Assembly (NCBI GenBank): GCA_049999805.1
Contig: JBNGIO010006165.1
Span: 86,199-150,198 of the forward strand
Origin: Folioceros fuciformis
Lineage: Eukaryota; Anthocerotophyta; Anthocerotopsida; Anthocerotales
Direction: 5' to 3'
Length of the DNA stretch: 64,000 nucleotides
Below are positions 1 through 11,500 of the stretch, piece by piece (the first letter of the stretch is position 1; every line of letters starts with the position of its first letter). The position numbers were made by a program, and so were the translations under genes. The notes under the pieces are model-generated. The model was not told where the DNA came from. It saw only the letters and a program-made list of their open reading frames with translations, and made no database searches.

Positions 1-9
1 TCCCCCCTG

Positions 10-18
10 CTATATATC
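10..18 (+). promoter_or_regulatory. TATA-box-like element
   Basis: A ctatatat motif lies in a pyrimidine-rich context about 220 bp upstream of the first good ATG (239). No earlier ATG interrupts the presumed leader, so it fits the promoter of the two-exon gene that follows. It is only a motif match. Confidence 0.35.
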
Positions 19-238
19 CCTCCCCAGGCTCCGGCTCCTCTCCAACCTGCTGCTCCTCCCCTGCCTTGCCTGCCAGCGCGCAAGCGGCGGACAACGGCTT
101 TCCTGCTTCCCAGTCGTGATCGCGGCTCGAGTCGCGGTTGCCTTTCGTACGCACTTGCCTTGCCTTCTGCCAGAGAGCTTCGCGTCGCGGGGTGCGTTGC
201 GGAATTCTGCGCTTCGGTGAGGGGAAGGGACGAACGGT

Positions 239-755
239 ATGGCCACCACGCTGCGAGCCTTGCAGGCGGGGCGAGCACACGGGCATGTGCACGTGCACGG
301 GAACGAGAACGAGAACCTGGTGCCGCTCTTCTTCGGGGAGCCCAGTGGACAGCAGAGGCGGAGAATTGCGCCGCACGGCCTGCCGGACGCGCCTCTGCGG
401 GATCTCACGCACCTGGCTTACAATGTATGTAATTGCGGAGGCGCCGAGTGCGGTTGGGAGTGGATTGATTTTTTGTTCCTGAAAAGTGATGGGGAAAGTT
501 TGTTTCTTTGTTCCTCTGCGTTGCATTTCCCCGACACAGCTCTGCTCACCTTGTGCGCGCGCCTTGCTGCAGGTGATGAATGTGACGGAGCTGCAGAGGC
601 CGTCCCCGATCAGATGGAGGTTACATGAAGGAAGGCCGCTCGCCAGCCCGGTCAGCACGCCGCACAGGGCCACCAAGGTGTCTGCCATTGCCACTGAAGT
701 CTGCGCTGTGAACGTTGATTCCAGCACTGTGCTTCTGCGCAAGGGGTTCAGATGA
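239..755 (+). CDS. Small two-exon protein of unknown function
   Basis: I do not recognise this protein. Exon 1 (239-424) starts at the first ATG after a TATA-like element, in good plant context (cggtATGGCC). It ends in phase 0 at a GTATGT donor. The intron (425-572) ends in TTGCTGCAG, and exon 2 (573-755) runs to TGA, giving 122 residues. Exon 1 carries a His/Asn-rich stretch (HGHVHVHGNENEN). Exon 2 is basic and includes the segment ELQRPSPIRWRLHEGRP. No membrane segment is evident; the N-terminus could be an organellar presequence but is not diagnostic. Support comes from the promoter motif, the Kozak context and two strong splice sites joining open frames. There is no homology support, so a chance ORF pair is still possible. 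Confidence 0.45.
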
Positions 756-895
756 CATGACAGCGCGGGACTAGCCATACAGCACAGCACAGGCCGAGGA
801 TGTCGTACGACAAGGCAAGATCATGAGATGGAGGAGATTGGGAGCGAGGACTCTAGCTATCTCCATCGCTCTCGGCTTTTCCCTCCTCAACCGGC

Positions 896-926
<31 letters not shown>

Positions 927-1936
927 CTGCTTCAACAACAGCAACAACTAACAACTCTGGTCAGCTGCAACAGATTGGCCCAATTCTTTTAGGGTGATTT
1001 GGGAGCCCTACATTAAGGATGTATCAGGGAAGAAGAAGGACAGGGCGCACTGCCAAGCAATGGCTCTTTCTTTTTGGCAGCTTTCATCTCGGAAGCTTCA
1101 ACTCACCAACTTCAGATTGTAGGTAGGTAGGCAGGTAGATAGTCTTGAGACAACCTCTCACACACACCCTCTCCACTCGAGGGTACGGCTTTCATCACAA
1201 CTCGCATCTGTACTACTCCCCGCCCGTGGAGCAGTTCCGATGCATTGAATTGAGCGGCTGTCACCAATGTGACCAGCCTTGGCCACTTTCTCACGCTCTC
1301 TGGATTCATCACGCGATTCAGACGATGCACTTCTGTGGAACGAGCCCAAACGTTTCCCCGTGACAATTCCTGGCACGGTGGCACCTAACAAGGCTGCCTT
1401 CTGGCGCGTACGTATTAAAAAACAGAACCCTCTTTCGCAGATTACCCTCTTTTCTGTTGGCTACAGTCCAAAGCCAGATCAGATTGTGGCGATTAAAGCC
1501 TCCCTCCTGGCGCCACACAACCATCGGGGTCCCACCCTGATCAGAGGTCAGACTTTATGTCGGAGTTCCCAGTGTACATGTGTTCAGTACATCAAAGTTG
1601 CACCCGTGTCCTTTATCGTGCCCGTGCCCCTTGTTGTGGATATGAATTCCTGTTAAATATTTACACAATTCTCAAACGCAGACATGGCAGTGCCAACTCT
1701 TCAAGTCTCCATCTCAGAATTTCACTCGTACTTCGATGTTATTTAGTTCTTCAACCAGGAGATCAGGAATAATTATTTCACTCTAGATCTGAAACACTCA
1801 GTTCATTGAACTATTATTCCATCTATACCTGAGGGGACACAGGGTAAGGACAAAGCCGGCATTTCGGGCTAGGAGGACATGCATTACGTCATACATACAA
1901 CCACCAAGACAGAGTCGACACAGGGCCGCTCCTCGG
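756..1936. other. Intergenic region with a (CTGGT)n run
   Basis: No gene recognised. A pentanucleotide run (CTGGT, about 5-6 copies) lies at 897-925. The rest has several unconvincing ORFs of at most 125 codons with no recognisable domains. The right part probably holds the 3' UTR and terminator of MMAA. Confidence 0.6.
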
Positions 1937-3822
1937 TCATGCCCCCCTGAGGAAAAAGGCTTTGGCTATCTGATAAGCAGCGGCTCGAGATGCTAAATTC
2001 CCTGTCAACACCTCTTGCTCCACGTCCTTCATTATGCATTGGAGAGAGTCGTCGGTCCGCAGCCTGAGCCCAATGAGTGACCCATGTCAATAACTGGCTG
2101 CAACTGTTTCCTGGCACTTTGCAGAGGGAGATGGTCTGTCAGATATGACTTGCCTTTCGACGATCTCATTTTTTAGATTGCTCCATAGCAGCTGTTTATT
2201 CTGCTCCTTCCGTCGGGCTTGGAGTTCCCCTGAGGCTGTCATGAGTTTCTTGAACTCACACATATTTTCCCACACATGTACAATGTTTGTTCCCGCTTTG
2301 GCACTGCATGACATGACCTGAACAGGAACGTATCTGTTTAGGACATACAGTCGCTTCAACATCCACGATGAAGACGATTCAAGGGTCAACATAGAAGCCC
2401 TTACCAGAGGAGTCCATGTTTTCGAGCGGGGAGACATCAAATGCAGGGCGTTCTTGTAGTCAGCTACTGTGCGCGTTGCTGCTCTTTCAAGATCCCCATC
2501 TGCTTTGTTGACAACCAGCATGTCGGCTATCTCTACCACCCCTGCACACAATGTCTCCGATTTTACCTCCCGTGAGCGTGCTGAGAATTGTCCACAGGCA
2601 GCGGATGAAAAGAGAGAGGTAAGGGGCGCATATTGTATCCTGACCTTTCTTCATGCCCTGAAGTTCGTCTCCCCCTGCGGGAGGGAGGATGAGAAGGACC
2701 ATGTCCACAACCTCCGCAACAGCCGTGTCGCTTTGACCTCCGCCTACTGTCTCAATCATCAAGACAGAGTAACCTCCAGCCTAGACAGAAAAATGACACG
2801 TCGTGTTCATGTCACTAGTCTTACTCAGCAAACAGCTGCTGCGTACAACTAAAACTGAATGTCTACCTCACACAGCAAAGCAGCATCTGCTGTGTTTCGG
2901 GCGATGCCACCAAGATGACCTCTCGCAGGTGTTGGCCTGACGAAGGCATTCGGATCCACCGACAGCATATCCATCCTGGTCTTATCCCCCAAAATTGAGC
3001 CCCCACTCCGCTCCGACGACGGGTCTATCGCCAAAACTGCCACCTTCTCTCCTGATCTTGTTGCACAGCTGCCAACAACTGACAGATCACAAAGAAGAAC
3101 TTGCTGCAGCCCCTTGAGGCTACATCCCCCTTCCAACATGCCTTACCACTTCCATCCAAATGCAACAAAAACCACAATTCTTCTCCTCACCTTCGATGAG
3201 AGAAGACTTGCCCGAACCCGGAGGCCCGGTGAGGGCAACTCGGAACATCGGTGGCTTTGACTGCGGATCCACCAGCCTGGCCACCTGGAGATACTGCAGA
3301 AGCGCTGATGCCTGGCCCCTGTGATCCACCCGGCTAGATTCGCAGAGCGTGATCCCGCGGCTCAAACAGCTCTGATTCCCCCCCAAAATCCCCTCTGCCA
3401 GCCTGCGGGTCTCTTGCGTCATCTCCACGTGCTCACCCTTGGTTGCAGCAGCTCCTGCTGCGAAAATCATGCAGCCACCGTCACAAGATCTGTCCTCCTC
3501 ACACACCAAAATTGAGACTCGTCTCAAGTGTCACCTAACCTGCTTTCGCAGCTGAAGCGCTCGCATGGCTCCTGGTCTGTGCAGCAAGAGCAAGCCGGAT
3601 CATCACCTTCGCCACGGCCCTTCCCGGGCTGCTGAGCATCAACCTCATCCGGCACATCATCCTCGAACCGGAGACGGAAAAACACCGATAATGGTAAATC
3701 TCAGCACTGTGCAACTGCGAGCACGAGCGGAGCAAAGACAGGCAAAGGATCTGCCGCAGAATCAGCAATTCTGACAAGGAATCGCGACGTGAGATAAACG
3801 TCCTCTCCGCAACGCACTGCAC
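1937..3822 (-). CDS. MMAA: MMAA/MeaB/ArgK-family G-protein chaperone of cobalamin-dependent mutase, mitochondrial
   Basis: In animals and bacteria this SIMIBI GTPase loads adenosylcobalamin onto methylmalonyl-CoA mutase and protects the enzyme. I assembled seven exons that join in phase: 3540-3822, 3191-3457, 2867-3078, 2645-2780, 2405-2541, 2154-2317 and 1937-2063, giving 441 residues. The N-terminal ~90 residues are Arg/Ser-rich with no acids near the start, as in a mitochondrial presequence. Visible G-motifs are the P-loop GPPGSGKSS, the [18 protein letters not shown] switch segment, ETVGGGQSD (G3), NKADGD (G4) and SAKAG (G5). The C-terminal helical segment ends KAFFLRGA, so the protein looks full length. 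Intron 6 (2064-2153) uses a GC donor in perfect context (AAAG|GCAAGT). The gene shares a 127-bp divergent promoter with DHDPS. The family is clear. Its role here is inferred, since most land plants lack the mutase. Confidence 0.93.
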
Positions 3823-3949
3823 GTCTTATGCTGACTCACATCCATTCTGGAAGTGAAAGGTGGCCATCTCTAAAGCCCTACCAAAGCCCTAACCAGGAAA
3901 GCAAAGGAGTCGAGCTTGTGAGAGGGAGCAAGGAGCGAGCAGGAACGAC
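3823..3949. promoter_or_regulatory. Divergent MMAA/DHDPS promoter
   Basis: Only 127 bp separate the two start codons, so both 5' UTRs and both core promoters must lie here or overlap the first exons. It contains CCCTA-rich stretches (cctaccaaagccctaacc) but no clear TATA box. Confidence 0.6.
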
Positions 3950-5170
3950 ATGGCCATGGCGGGCTCCAATATGGCAGGGGGCCTGGCTGTGACCCGTTCC
4001 AACGATCACTTCTGCCCTTCGCAGACTAGGACCAGCTCCATCTCCTCCTCGACGCGAAGAAGAGCCAGATGTGGCGTCTCGTGTCGGATGCGGCGGCATT
4101 TCGACGGTGGGGTGCATGCAACCACGCAAAGCTCGTCCGTTGACAGTCGCCGGACGAACTTGGAGCGAAGTTCGGAGCATGTGGACGGGCTGGACAGGAG
4201 AGTGCGGGAGAAGCAGCAGGAGGAGATCGAGCAGCTGCGGGAGATGCGGCTGGCGACGGCGCTGAAGACGCCGTACAAGAAGGACGGGACAATCGACTCT
4301 GAGGCGTGGAAGTCGCTCGTGGCGTACCAGATCGAGGGTGGGGCGGACGGGCTGGTGGTGGCAGGGACCACCGGAGAGGGTCATCTCATGAACTGGAGGG
4401 AGCACATTGATCTGATCAGGTTGACGTTGGAGCAGGTGCGGAATTCTGGTGATGCGGGCAAGAATTTCAAAGTGGTGGGTTACACGGGGAGCAATTCCAC
4501 GCAAGAGGCGTATGAGGCCACCAAGGAGGGTTTCAATCTGGGCATGCATGCTGCGCTGCAGATCAACCCGTATTACGGGAAGACCTCGCTTGCGGGGCTG
4601 AGGCGACATTTCGGGTTGCTTCTGGATATGGGGCCTACGATCGTGTACAACGTGCCGCCGAGGACGAACCAGGACATTCTTCCGGAACTCATGGAGGAGT
4701 TGGCTCAAAGTCCCAATTTTGTTGGTGTAAAGGAGTGCGTTGGGAATGACAGAGTGCTGCACTACACGAGGCAGGGGATGGCTGTGTGGAGCGGCAACGA
4801 TGACCAGTTCCATGAAGCCAGGTGGAAGCACCAGGCTCGCGGCGTCATCTCTGTGGTGAGCAATCTGGTGCCATCACTGGTCAGTAAGCTGTTGGAAGAG
4901 GAGAATTCTGAGGCGAATGAGAAATTGCTTGTCTTGGTTCGTTGGCTGTTCTCCGACTTCAATCCAATCGGGGTGAACACAGCGCTGGCGCAGCTGGGTG
5001 TGGTGCAGCCTGTGTTTAGATTACCTTACTGCCCTTTCGACCTTGAGATGAGGCAGGAGTTTGTACGCATAGTTGAAACCATCGGGCGGAAACACTTTGT
5101 GGGCGATGAGGAGGTCAGAGTTCTTGCAGATGGCGAGTTCATATACCATCCGGATTTTTCCGGCAAGTGA
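3950..5170 (+). CDS. DHDPS: 4-hydroxy-tetrahydrodipicolinate synthase (DHDPS), chloroplast
   Basis: This is the first committed enzyme of plastid lysine biosynthesis: it condenses pyruvate with aspartate semialdehyde. The reading frame is uninterrupted, 406 residues. The first ~90 residues are Ser/Arg-rich and fit a transit peptide. The TIM-barrel starts at LATALKTPYKKDG. Signature elements are present: GTTGEG in the pyruvate-binding loop, IVYNVPPRTNQD with the catalytic Tyr, and GVKECVGND with the Schiff-base Lys. The Trp in GEGHLMNWREHI matches the plant-type feedback site, so lysine inhibition is likely (inference). An intronless version is notable in a window where nearly all genes are split. 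It diverges from MMAA and converges on TPP2. A long antisense ORF across it is a GC shadow. Confidence 0.97.
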   Translation: MAMAGSNMAGGLAVTRSNDHFCPSQTRTSSISSSTRRRARCGVSCRMRRHFDGGVHATTQSSSVDSRRTNLERSSEHVDGLDRRVREKQQEEIEQLREMRLATALKTPYKKDGTIDSEAWKSLVAYQIEGGADGLVVAGTTGEGHLMNWREHIDLIRLTLEQVRNSGDAGKNFKVVGYTGSNSTQEAYEATKEGFNLGMHAALQINPYYGKTSLAGLRRHFGLLLDMGPTIVYNVPPRTNQDILPELMEELAQSPNFVGVKECVGNDRVLHYTRQGMAVWSGNDDQFHEARWKHQARGVISVVSNLVPSLVSKLLEEENSEANEKLLVLVRWLFSDFNPIGVNTALAQLGVVQPVFRLPYCPFDLEMRQEFVRIVETIGRKHFVGDEEVRVLADGEFIYHPDFSGK

Positions 5171-5507
5171 AACTAGTCGAGTCTACTTTCCTGAACCCGA
5201 AGCTCACGTAAATCCCAGACGTAGAACTCCCATCACGTGCATGGAGGTAAGTTCATGGGTTTGATTTCCGAGGTTTCCTTCGTTTCGCCTGACTCGACGC
5301 GGTGTCTCGTCGACCTGTTTTGTAGCCTGCTTAGGATGTTTACCAAGAGGATGTTCAGTGGATTCTCTCTGCACACCATGGTGTGGTGCACCAAGTAGCA
5401 TTAGTTCAACAATCACAACTCCCTCCACATAATCGAAGGGAAGTGTTTCTGACTTCAGAAATTATGTGCTGAGGTAGATCAAGACGATTGCCACTCATAT
5501 CCCCCTC
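5171..5507. other. Convergent intergenic region (DHDPS/TPP2 3' ends)
   Basis: Presumed 3' UTRs of two converging genes. I see no coding potential and no clear structured element. Confidence 0.6.
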
Positions 5508-8500
5508 CTAGAAGAGAGGAAACGCCGTTGGGAAGAGAAGAGCAATTAACCTTTTCTCGTGGGCAGCCCAGTGAGACCACCCAACTTCTTCGACGTACTT
5601 CGTTCGAAGTTCATACAGGTGTTTCTGTGGTGGCTTGCCCTCGTCCTGAATTAGGTCGTTCAAAAGCTGTGTGAACATAACGCGGTCCTGGGTCAGCGAC
5701 CATGCAAAGGAAGCAACCTGGATCAAACGGGCGCATGACAAGGTTGTTCACCTTAATGGCAGATCCGTATCGTCCAGCACGTCGCTCTCTTCTCACGGTC
5801 AGCAGGCCATATTTGGGTGAGGACGTATCAGCCCACTTTCTGAGCTCAGCATAAAGAGAGTCGATTTCATCCAGCACGGCTCCTGACCCGTTGTTTGGAA
5901 CATCTAAAACAGCAGTAGAGACTTCAATTCTGATCTTCTTTTCTTGCAGTGGCAAGTCCGTGTTACGTTCAGGGTCTCCTCTGGTAGTCTCTGACGCGCG
6001 AGAGGGAAGACCCTCAGTAGATCCAGAGCCATGAACAGCTGACTCAGGTTCGGTGCCGTCTACTACAACATTGTCCTCGGAAGCCACTCCGCCGATTTCA
6101 GAAGCAGCAGATGCGACATGACTTTGAGAGACAGGTTGGTTCTTCTGGTATCATAAAAACATGAAAGTGAGCCACATAGAACCATCAAACGCATCCAAAG
6201 AGGTGAAGGACACTGATTGACGTGCCGAGGTATACCATCCTTTGCTCCTCCAGGTTGAGAAGTGAAAGTCCCTTCTTATAGAGGGCCTCAGCAAGGGCAT
6301 CTCGTTGTATTTCCATCTCCTTCTTCACTTGCTGCAAAAAGCCAACGAGAGAGTCAAACAGGCATACGCAGCCCGGTTCCAATGCATCAAGGTAAATCTG
6401 TCTGTACGGAGAGGGTGTCTGCAGAACTCATACCGCAGCATCCGCTGTTTCCGCTTCCGATTTCATTGCGAAGAACCTGGCGAGTTCATCTCTGTCAATT
6501 AAGAGTTCTATGTCGTCCGCTGCCTTGATAATCTGCAAACAATCAGGTCTCAACTTAGAGCGGCACAAATAAGGTGCAAGAACAACGCGTCTCTTCTATG
6601 ATCTGCTCTCATGAGCTAAGTTCACATCGGACTCAAAATTTTGCCAGCTGACCAGCTCATCATCGGGAGTCGGGGCTGCTGCCAGCTTCTGCAGAATCTC
6701 CACAAAAAGTTGGAGGTGCTTCGGATACTCCCCCTAGAGTCATGACAGACATAACAGCAATCAACTGGACTGCGTCTCAAGTGCTGTCTGACTATTACAG
6801 TGCAGAAAACGGTCGATGAACCTAAACCTTCAAGGTAGTGACGAGGTCATCCCACTCCTTGCGCTCGTCAGGTGTTGACAATGGCAGGCTGGACAGCAGC
6901 TTAATTTTCGCATCTCTCACCTGTAGACATTCATGTCAGCACCCCAGAGGAGACCAACAGATGTACCGAAGGTAACCCGGAATAAGGTTCTCTCTGTAGG
7001 AGATATAAAAGCTTCTTTCTCAGCAGACGCCAACGACAGTCTCTAAGAAGGCCATGATGATCAGTGGCGTTTCTAATCAGACTGTATTTTACAAACAACG
7101 GTCTATCCTTTCCCGTATTCGTCTTCCCAAGTTCATGCCTGGGTTCTGCTGAGCTCTGATTGAAAGCTCTGGTTATATGCGGTCTGGGTTGCAGCAAACA
7201 GACTCTTAGAACTGGTCCTTACCTCTTCCTCAATCTTCTGTCCGAGGCTTTTCTTGGCTTCAACATTATTCTTCTCCTTCGTTTTCTCCTCAGCCTTCAT
7301 TTCAAAAGATAGGCACAACTGTAAGCATGATTCAATGAAGAAACTATTCATAAAGCTAGGTGACCTTACTAACAGCTTTCGCCTGAGTAAATTGCCAGTC
7401 TAAGGGACGACGCGGGATTTGTTTGAGGAAAGATCAGTGTTCACCTATCTTAAGTGTGTGTAACTGATACAAAGTAAAACGGTATTGTAGATTAGTTTTG
7501 CTATTTCTGTACCTTACAAGACCTTTTCTGGTGCACGAAAAAGATCAGCCTCCCAGCCATACAACTCTCATTTTCCACACATCAAAAGTAGTGTTACGGT
7601 ATGACCCAGATCTTCACCAGGCCTGCACCGCGTAACTGAATCCATGGAACCTAGTTACAATATCCAGGGAATAACCTTAAAAGCTGGCGATACGACATAG
7701 GTGATCTCTGAGGAAGCTGGACAAGACGAGTTCTCATTGATGTGCTCCATGCCAAACGTTATCTTGCCAATCAGTGTGGTTCCCAGAACCGCATCCTACA
7801 ATGAGTGCAGCAAGTTAATTGCTAGTGAAACAAGATAAAGCAGAATGACGCAACCACTGGATTATAGACCCCGTACCTTCGGAAGTTTCTCGTCAGCTGG
7901 AGCAGCAATGTAGAATGGCCAGGTTTCACTGTGACATGAAAGACACGTAGATTGTGGGCTACTTTATCAAACGAACCCCTCAGATCGAATACAATTTGAA
8001 CAACAAACCCAGTTCGCAATCCACGTGCTCAGGCAGTTGACGCCCAAAAATATTTAACAAGTCCAGGGGTGGCGCTGTGCGGTAAAAAAAACTACACAAA
8101 CTCACCCTGGTGAGAGATTCACCGCTTTGAAGGCATACTTCCCAGTCACAGGTCCATCAAGCCGTGAAAAAATGCTCAGCTTTACAGTACTCTGCAAATG
8201 AGACCGAAGCCACAACCAACAATGAGCAGACTTGACTACCGGTAGCAGCTAGTAGCAACATCTTTGACAAGATTGCAGTCCCCTCACATACCTTTTCGTC
8301 AAGTGTTCGGTCAATGAAGACAGTGGCCTTTTTAAGCTTCTCTAAGAAACCGATGTTGTCATGTCTAAAACAAAAAGACGTGACGTGAATCACAGGCAAA
8401 AAAATTGAGGAACATCAGATGCAAAGCACAGTAGAAAGTGAGCATGGACATGCATCCGGAAGCAGCTCAAGGAAAGACATCAGCTACATCTTTAGCAAAG

Positions 8501-11500
8501 CATGAGAGTCCCGTTGAGTTGATCAGAGAATCTACCTGATGTGTACTCGCAACATATATTCTCCTTTTGCTAGCTTCACGCCCTTTGGATAGCAGTCACC
8601 AGTCGAAAGAACCCTCTACGTAGAAATAAGACAGAAGGTGTGAACAGCTAAACAGAGACTGGCACGTGCATATGCATGTCACAAGCCAGAAGTGTATGTG
8701 TAGAAAGGTATGATGCTGGGGTGAGAAGGCATGGGTGAAAGAACCTTATTCACATCTGTAATCATGTACAACTGGGATTCGAATTCAGCTTCATACAGTC
8801 TGTTGTTTAAGAAGGGGAAACACGGTTTTATCTTCCCTCCTTCCGACAAAGTAAATTTGTATCTGGAAGGTCAGGCAACATATCATCCCACACATTAGCT
8901 CACGCCCTCTGTTCAAAAAAGCACCGCTTACTTGGGTGACGGACTGTGGCAGGCTTACGTCAAAGTAAGTGAGCTAATTTGACGTCCATTTGGCAACAGA
9001 TCCCGAGCAGGTGACAATGCCACCAGCTTCGACTCAACAGGGCGGAATGGCAACCTAACCTGGGACAAGCGGAAGAGCATGGTTACACACGACGGGGTGG
9101 AAGTGCCAAAAGATAACCTAGGAAATTTGAATGTAATAATTTTTTCTAAGGCAGGCTACCCTTTTTAAACTGGCAGTTGGTGATAATCGCTCCGTTGACA
9201 AAGGAGCTTTTACGTCAACCCTCGCAGTCCCCTCGGTTCCGTGAATGTAGATGTTTTTCTCTCCAGCTTGAAGGCCATGGAATTTCACCTGTATATGCGC
9301 AGGTTCAACCAGAAGTTAATATGGTTAGCAGACATCTGGCAAGACGGGTACAGTAGACCGTAATGCTGTCTTTTGGTAGGAGCAGACACCGCACCTGGAC
9401 TTCCATAGTTGTAGGGACCGGGCTACCAACACCACTGGACCAGTATTGTGCAATACAAAGTTCCATGGTAACTCCCCCTTTAATTGGAAAAGAAAACCCC
9501 TTCGAAGTGGGTGACGTAAATAACACGACACTTTCCCAAACAATGGGCCTTCGCTTCTTGACGAGCTGTAATTCAGCAGCACAGCGATGGTGACGGGTTG
9601 GTGAACACGAAAAGAAAGGCAAGTTACATTTTCACGATGAAGCAGCACATCAGCGACATACTACACCCTCAAAGAGGATGGAGACAAAATGGTTGCAGCC
9701 AAGCATAATCACCTGCACAGCATTTACGAAAAATCGGCGGGGAGTATCCAAGCCAGCTACATGAAGCACTGTTTCTGCCCAATTGGCACCCTCAGGCACC
9801 GCAATAAACTTGCGCTCGATGCGACCTGGACTTGACCAGTCACCAATGGTAAGAACATCGAAGAAATGTCGATGGCAGGTATTACAGTTGCACGTCTCAT
9901 AAACAAATGACAAATAAAAACCTGGGAACTAGTACCAGGAGTAAACGACAAATCCATGAAGGACACAACTGGAGGTCTTGTGACAACTTCCATAGGCTTC
10001 ACAACGGTGATAGGCACTCGGAAAAGTGGACCCCGCCAAGGAGCACTCGTGTCAATGCCAACGACTTCACTGTAGTGCACACCTTCTCGTAAACTTGTAG
10101 GATCTACCATCACACTGCACAAGGGACCCAGCAAAGTGGCACATGCGTGAAAAGAAGAAAAACTAGTCTCGTGTAGCATGCTCGTTGCAAACGCCTAGGC
10201 TGCAGGTTATTACTTGAAACTGCGCCCATTGTTTGTAAGGAGGAGATACTCCGGAGCTTTCACCCAAGATACAGAATTTTCCAGCTGCATACGTTCCTCA
10301 AATGGGACCAACAACTCCAGCTTATCTGCATCTTCATGGAATTTGGGCTTCACTTGAACAGTCCACTGCAAGTTTACAAGAGACGAGCTAGGGAACTTAG
10401 CAACCTGAGCTTCAATTAGAGACAGGCCGTCAAGTTTTCAAAACCCCTTAACAACAAAATGCATTGTACGCTGTACGATGAACTGACCAGGCAGTGAGAC
10501 ATGACATACAATATTAAACCTACCTCACTTGCTTGTTGACAATCATGTGCATCCCTGAGGTAAATTCCTCTGAGTGCTGCAGCTACAGAAGTCATCATGC
10601 CACCACCGTCCAAGCAACTGTCAGCATTACTATTTTAGACGGACTAAAAATAGTCTCAACCAGACTCTCACTGTAACAAAACAAGGAGACAAGTTGCTCA
10701 GACATGTTGAAACATCCAACCATTACGTGAACTTTGTACAAAGGAGGAAAAGCGAAAGAGGACAAACTTGTTGATGAACTTCTAGTAAGTTGTACATTGT
10801 ATGACACTGAGGGTATATTAGTGCATTTCTGCAGATAGTCGTAAGCTCTGCCAGTTCCAGGTTGTCGGGTTCATTAACGATCACATTGAGCTTGCATACA
10901 TTGACTATGCTGTGACAGAATCAATTGTAATATCCAACCATGATACTGAAGACATTCCTAAGAACCCCCAACAGTGAGGATAACACATACCTGTCTACTT
11001 GCAAAAGCCCACGGCCAGTTGTGAGAAGGTCCTCCAAATCATTGCTCACAGGACTTGCTGTGTTCTCCAAGGCTTTGCGGACCACATGTGGACTGATTTG
11101 CTTGCCCTCTGCCTGCACATAGGAAAAGGATTTGCAAGTAAGGACACCAGCACAGTGCACTGTCTACTCTCTTCGCTTCACATTTGGAACAAGGTGGAAA
11201 GCAGTACACTGAACAGCAGTGGGTTGCTGAAAATCATCACTTCCAGAGTACAACATCAAAGCAAATGCACATATTCGTCCTGTGGCCAGCAAATGTGAGG
11301 ACAATCAAGTCAAACAACTACTGTGCAAGGCATAAGGTGGCTGTCCAAAACCGCTTCCCATTCTTCAGGTGAGGGACATCTTGAAGGGCTTGGAAATGCT
11401 TATGCTGCAAGACTTGAGGTGCTACACATGCTAGATAGACAGCACTTCAGGAAGAAGATCAAACGCACCTTCAATGCACTAAGCACCAAAGCTATGCCAC

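Noticed and set aside
3895-3914. A 20-bp perfect match to 40456-40475 (aggaaagcaaaggagtcgag)
   Set aside because: One copy is in the DHDPS leader and the other in an MSH5 intron; there is no similarity beyond it and no symmetry, so chance or a purine-rich coincidence is the simplest reading.
3878-4831. 317-codon minus-strand ORF
   Set aside because: It is antisense to the conserved DHDPS frame, has no domain and arises from GC-rich codon structure.
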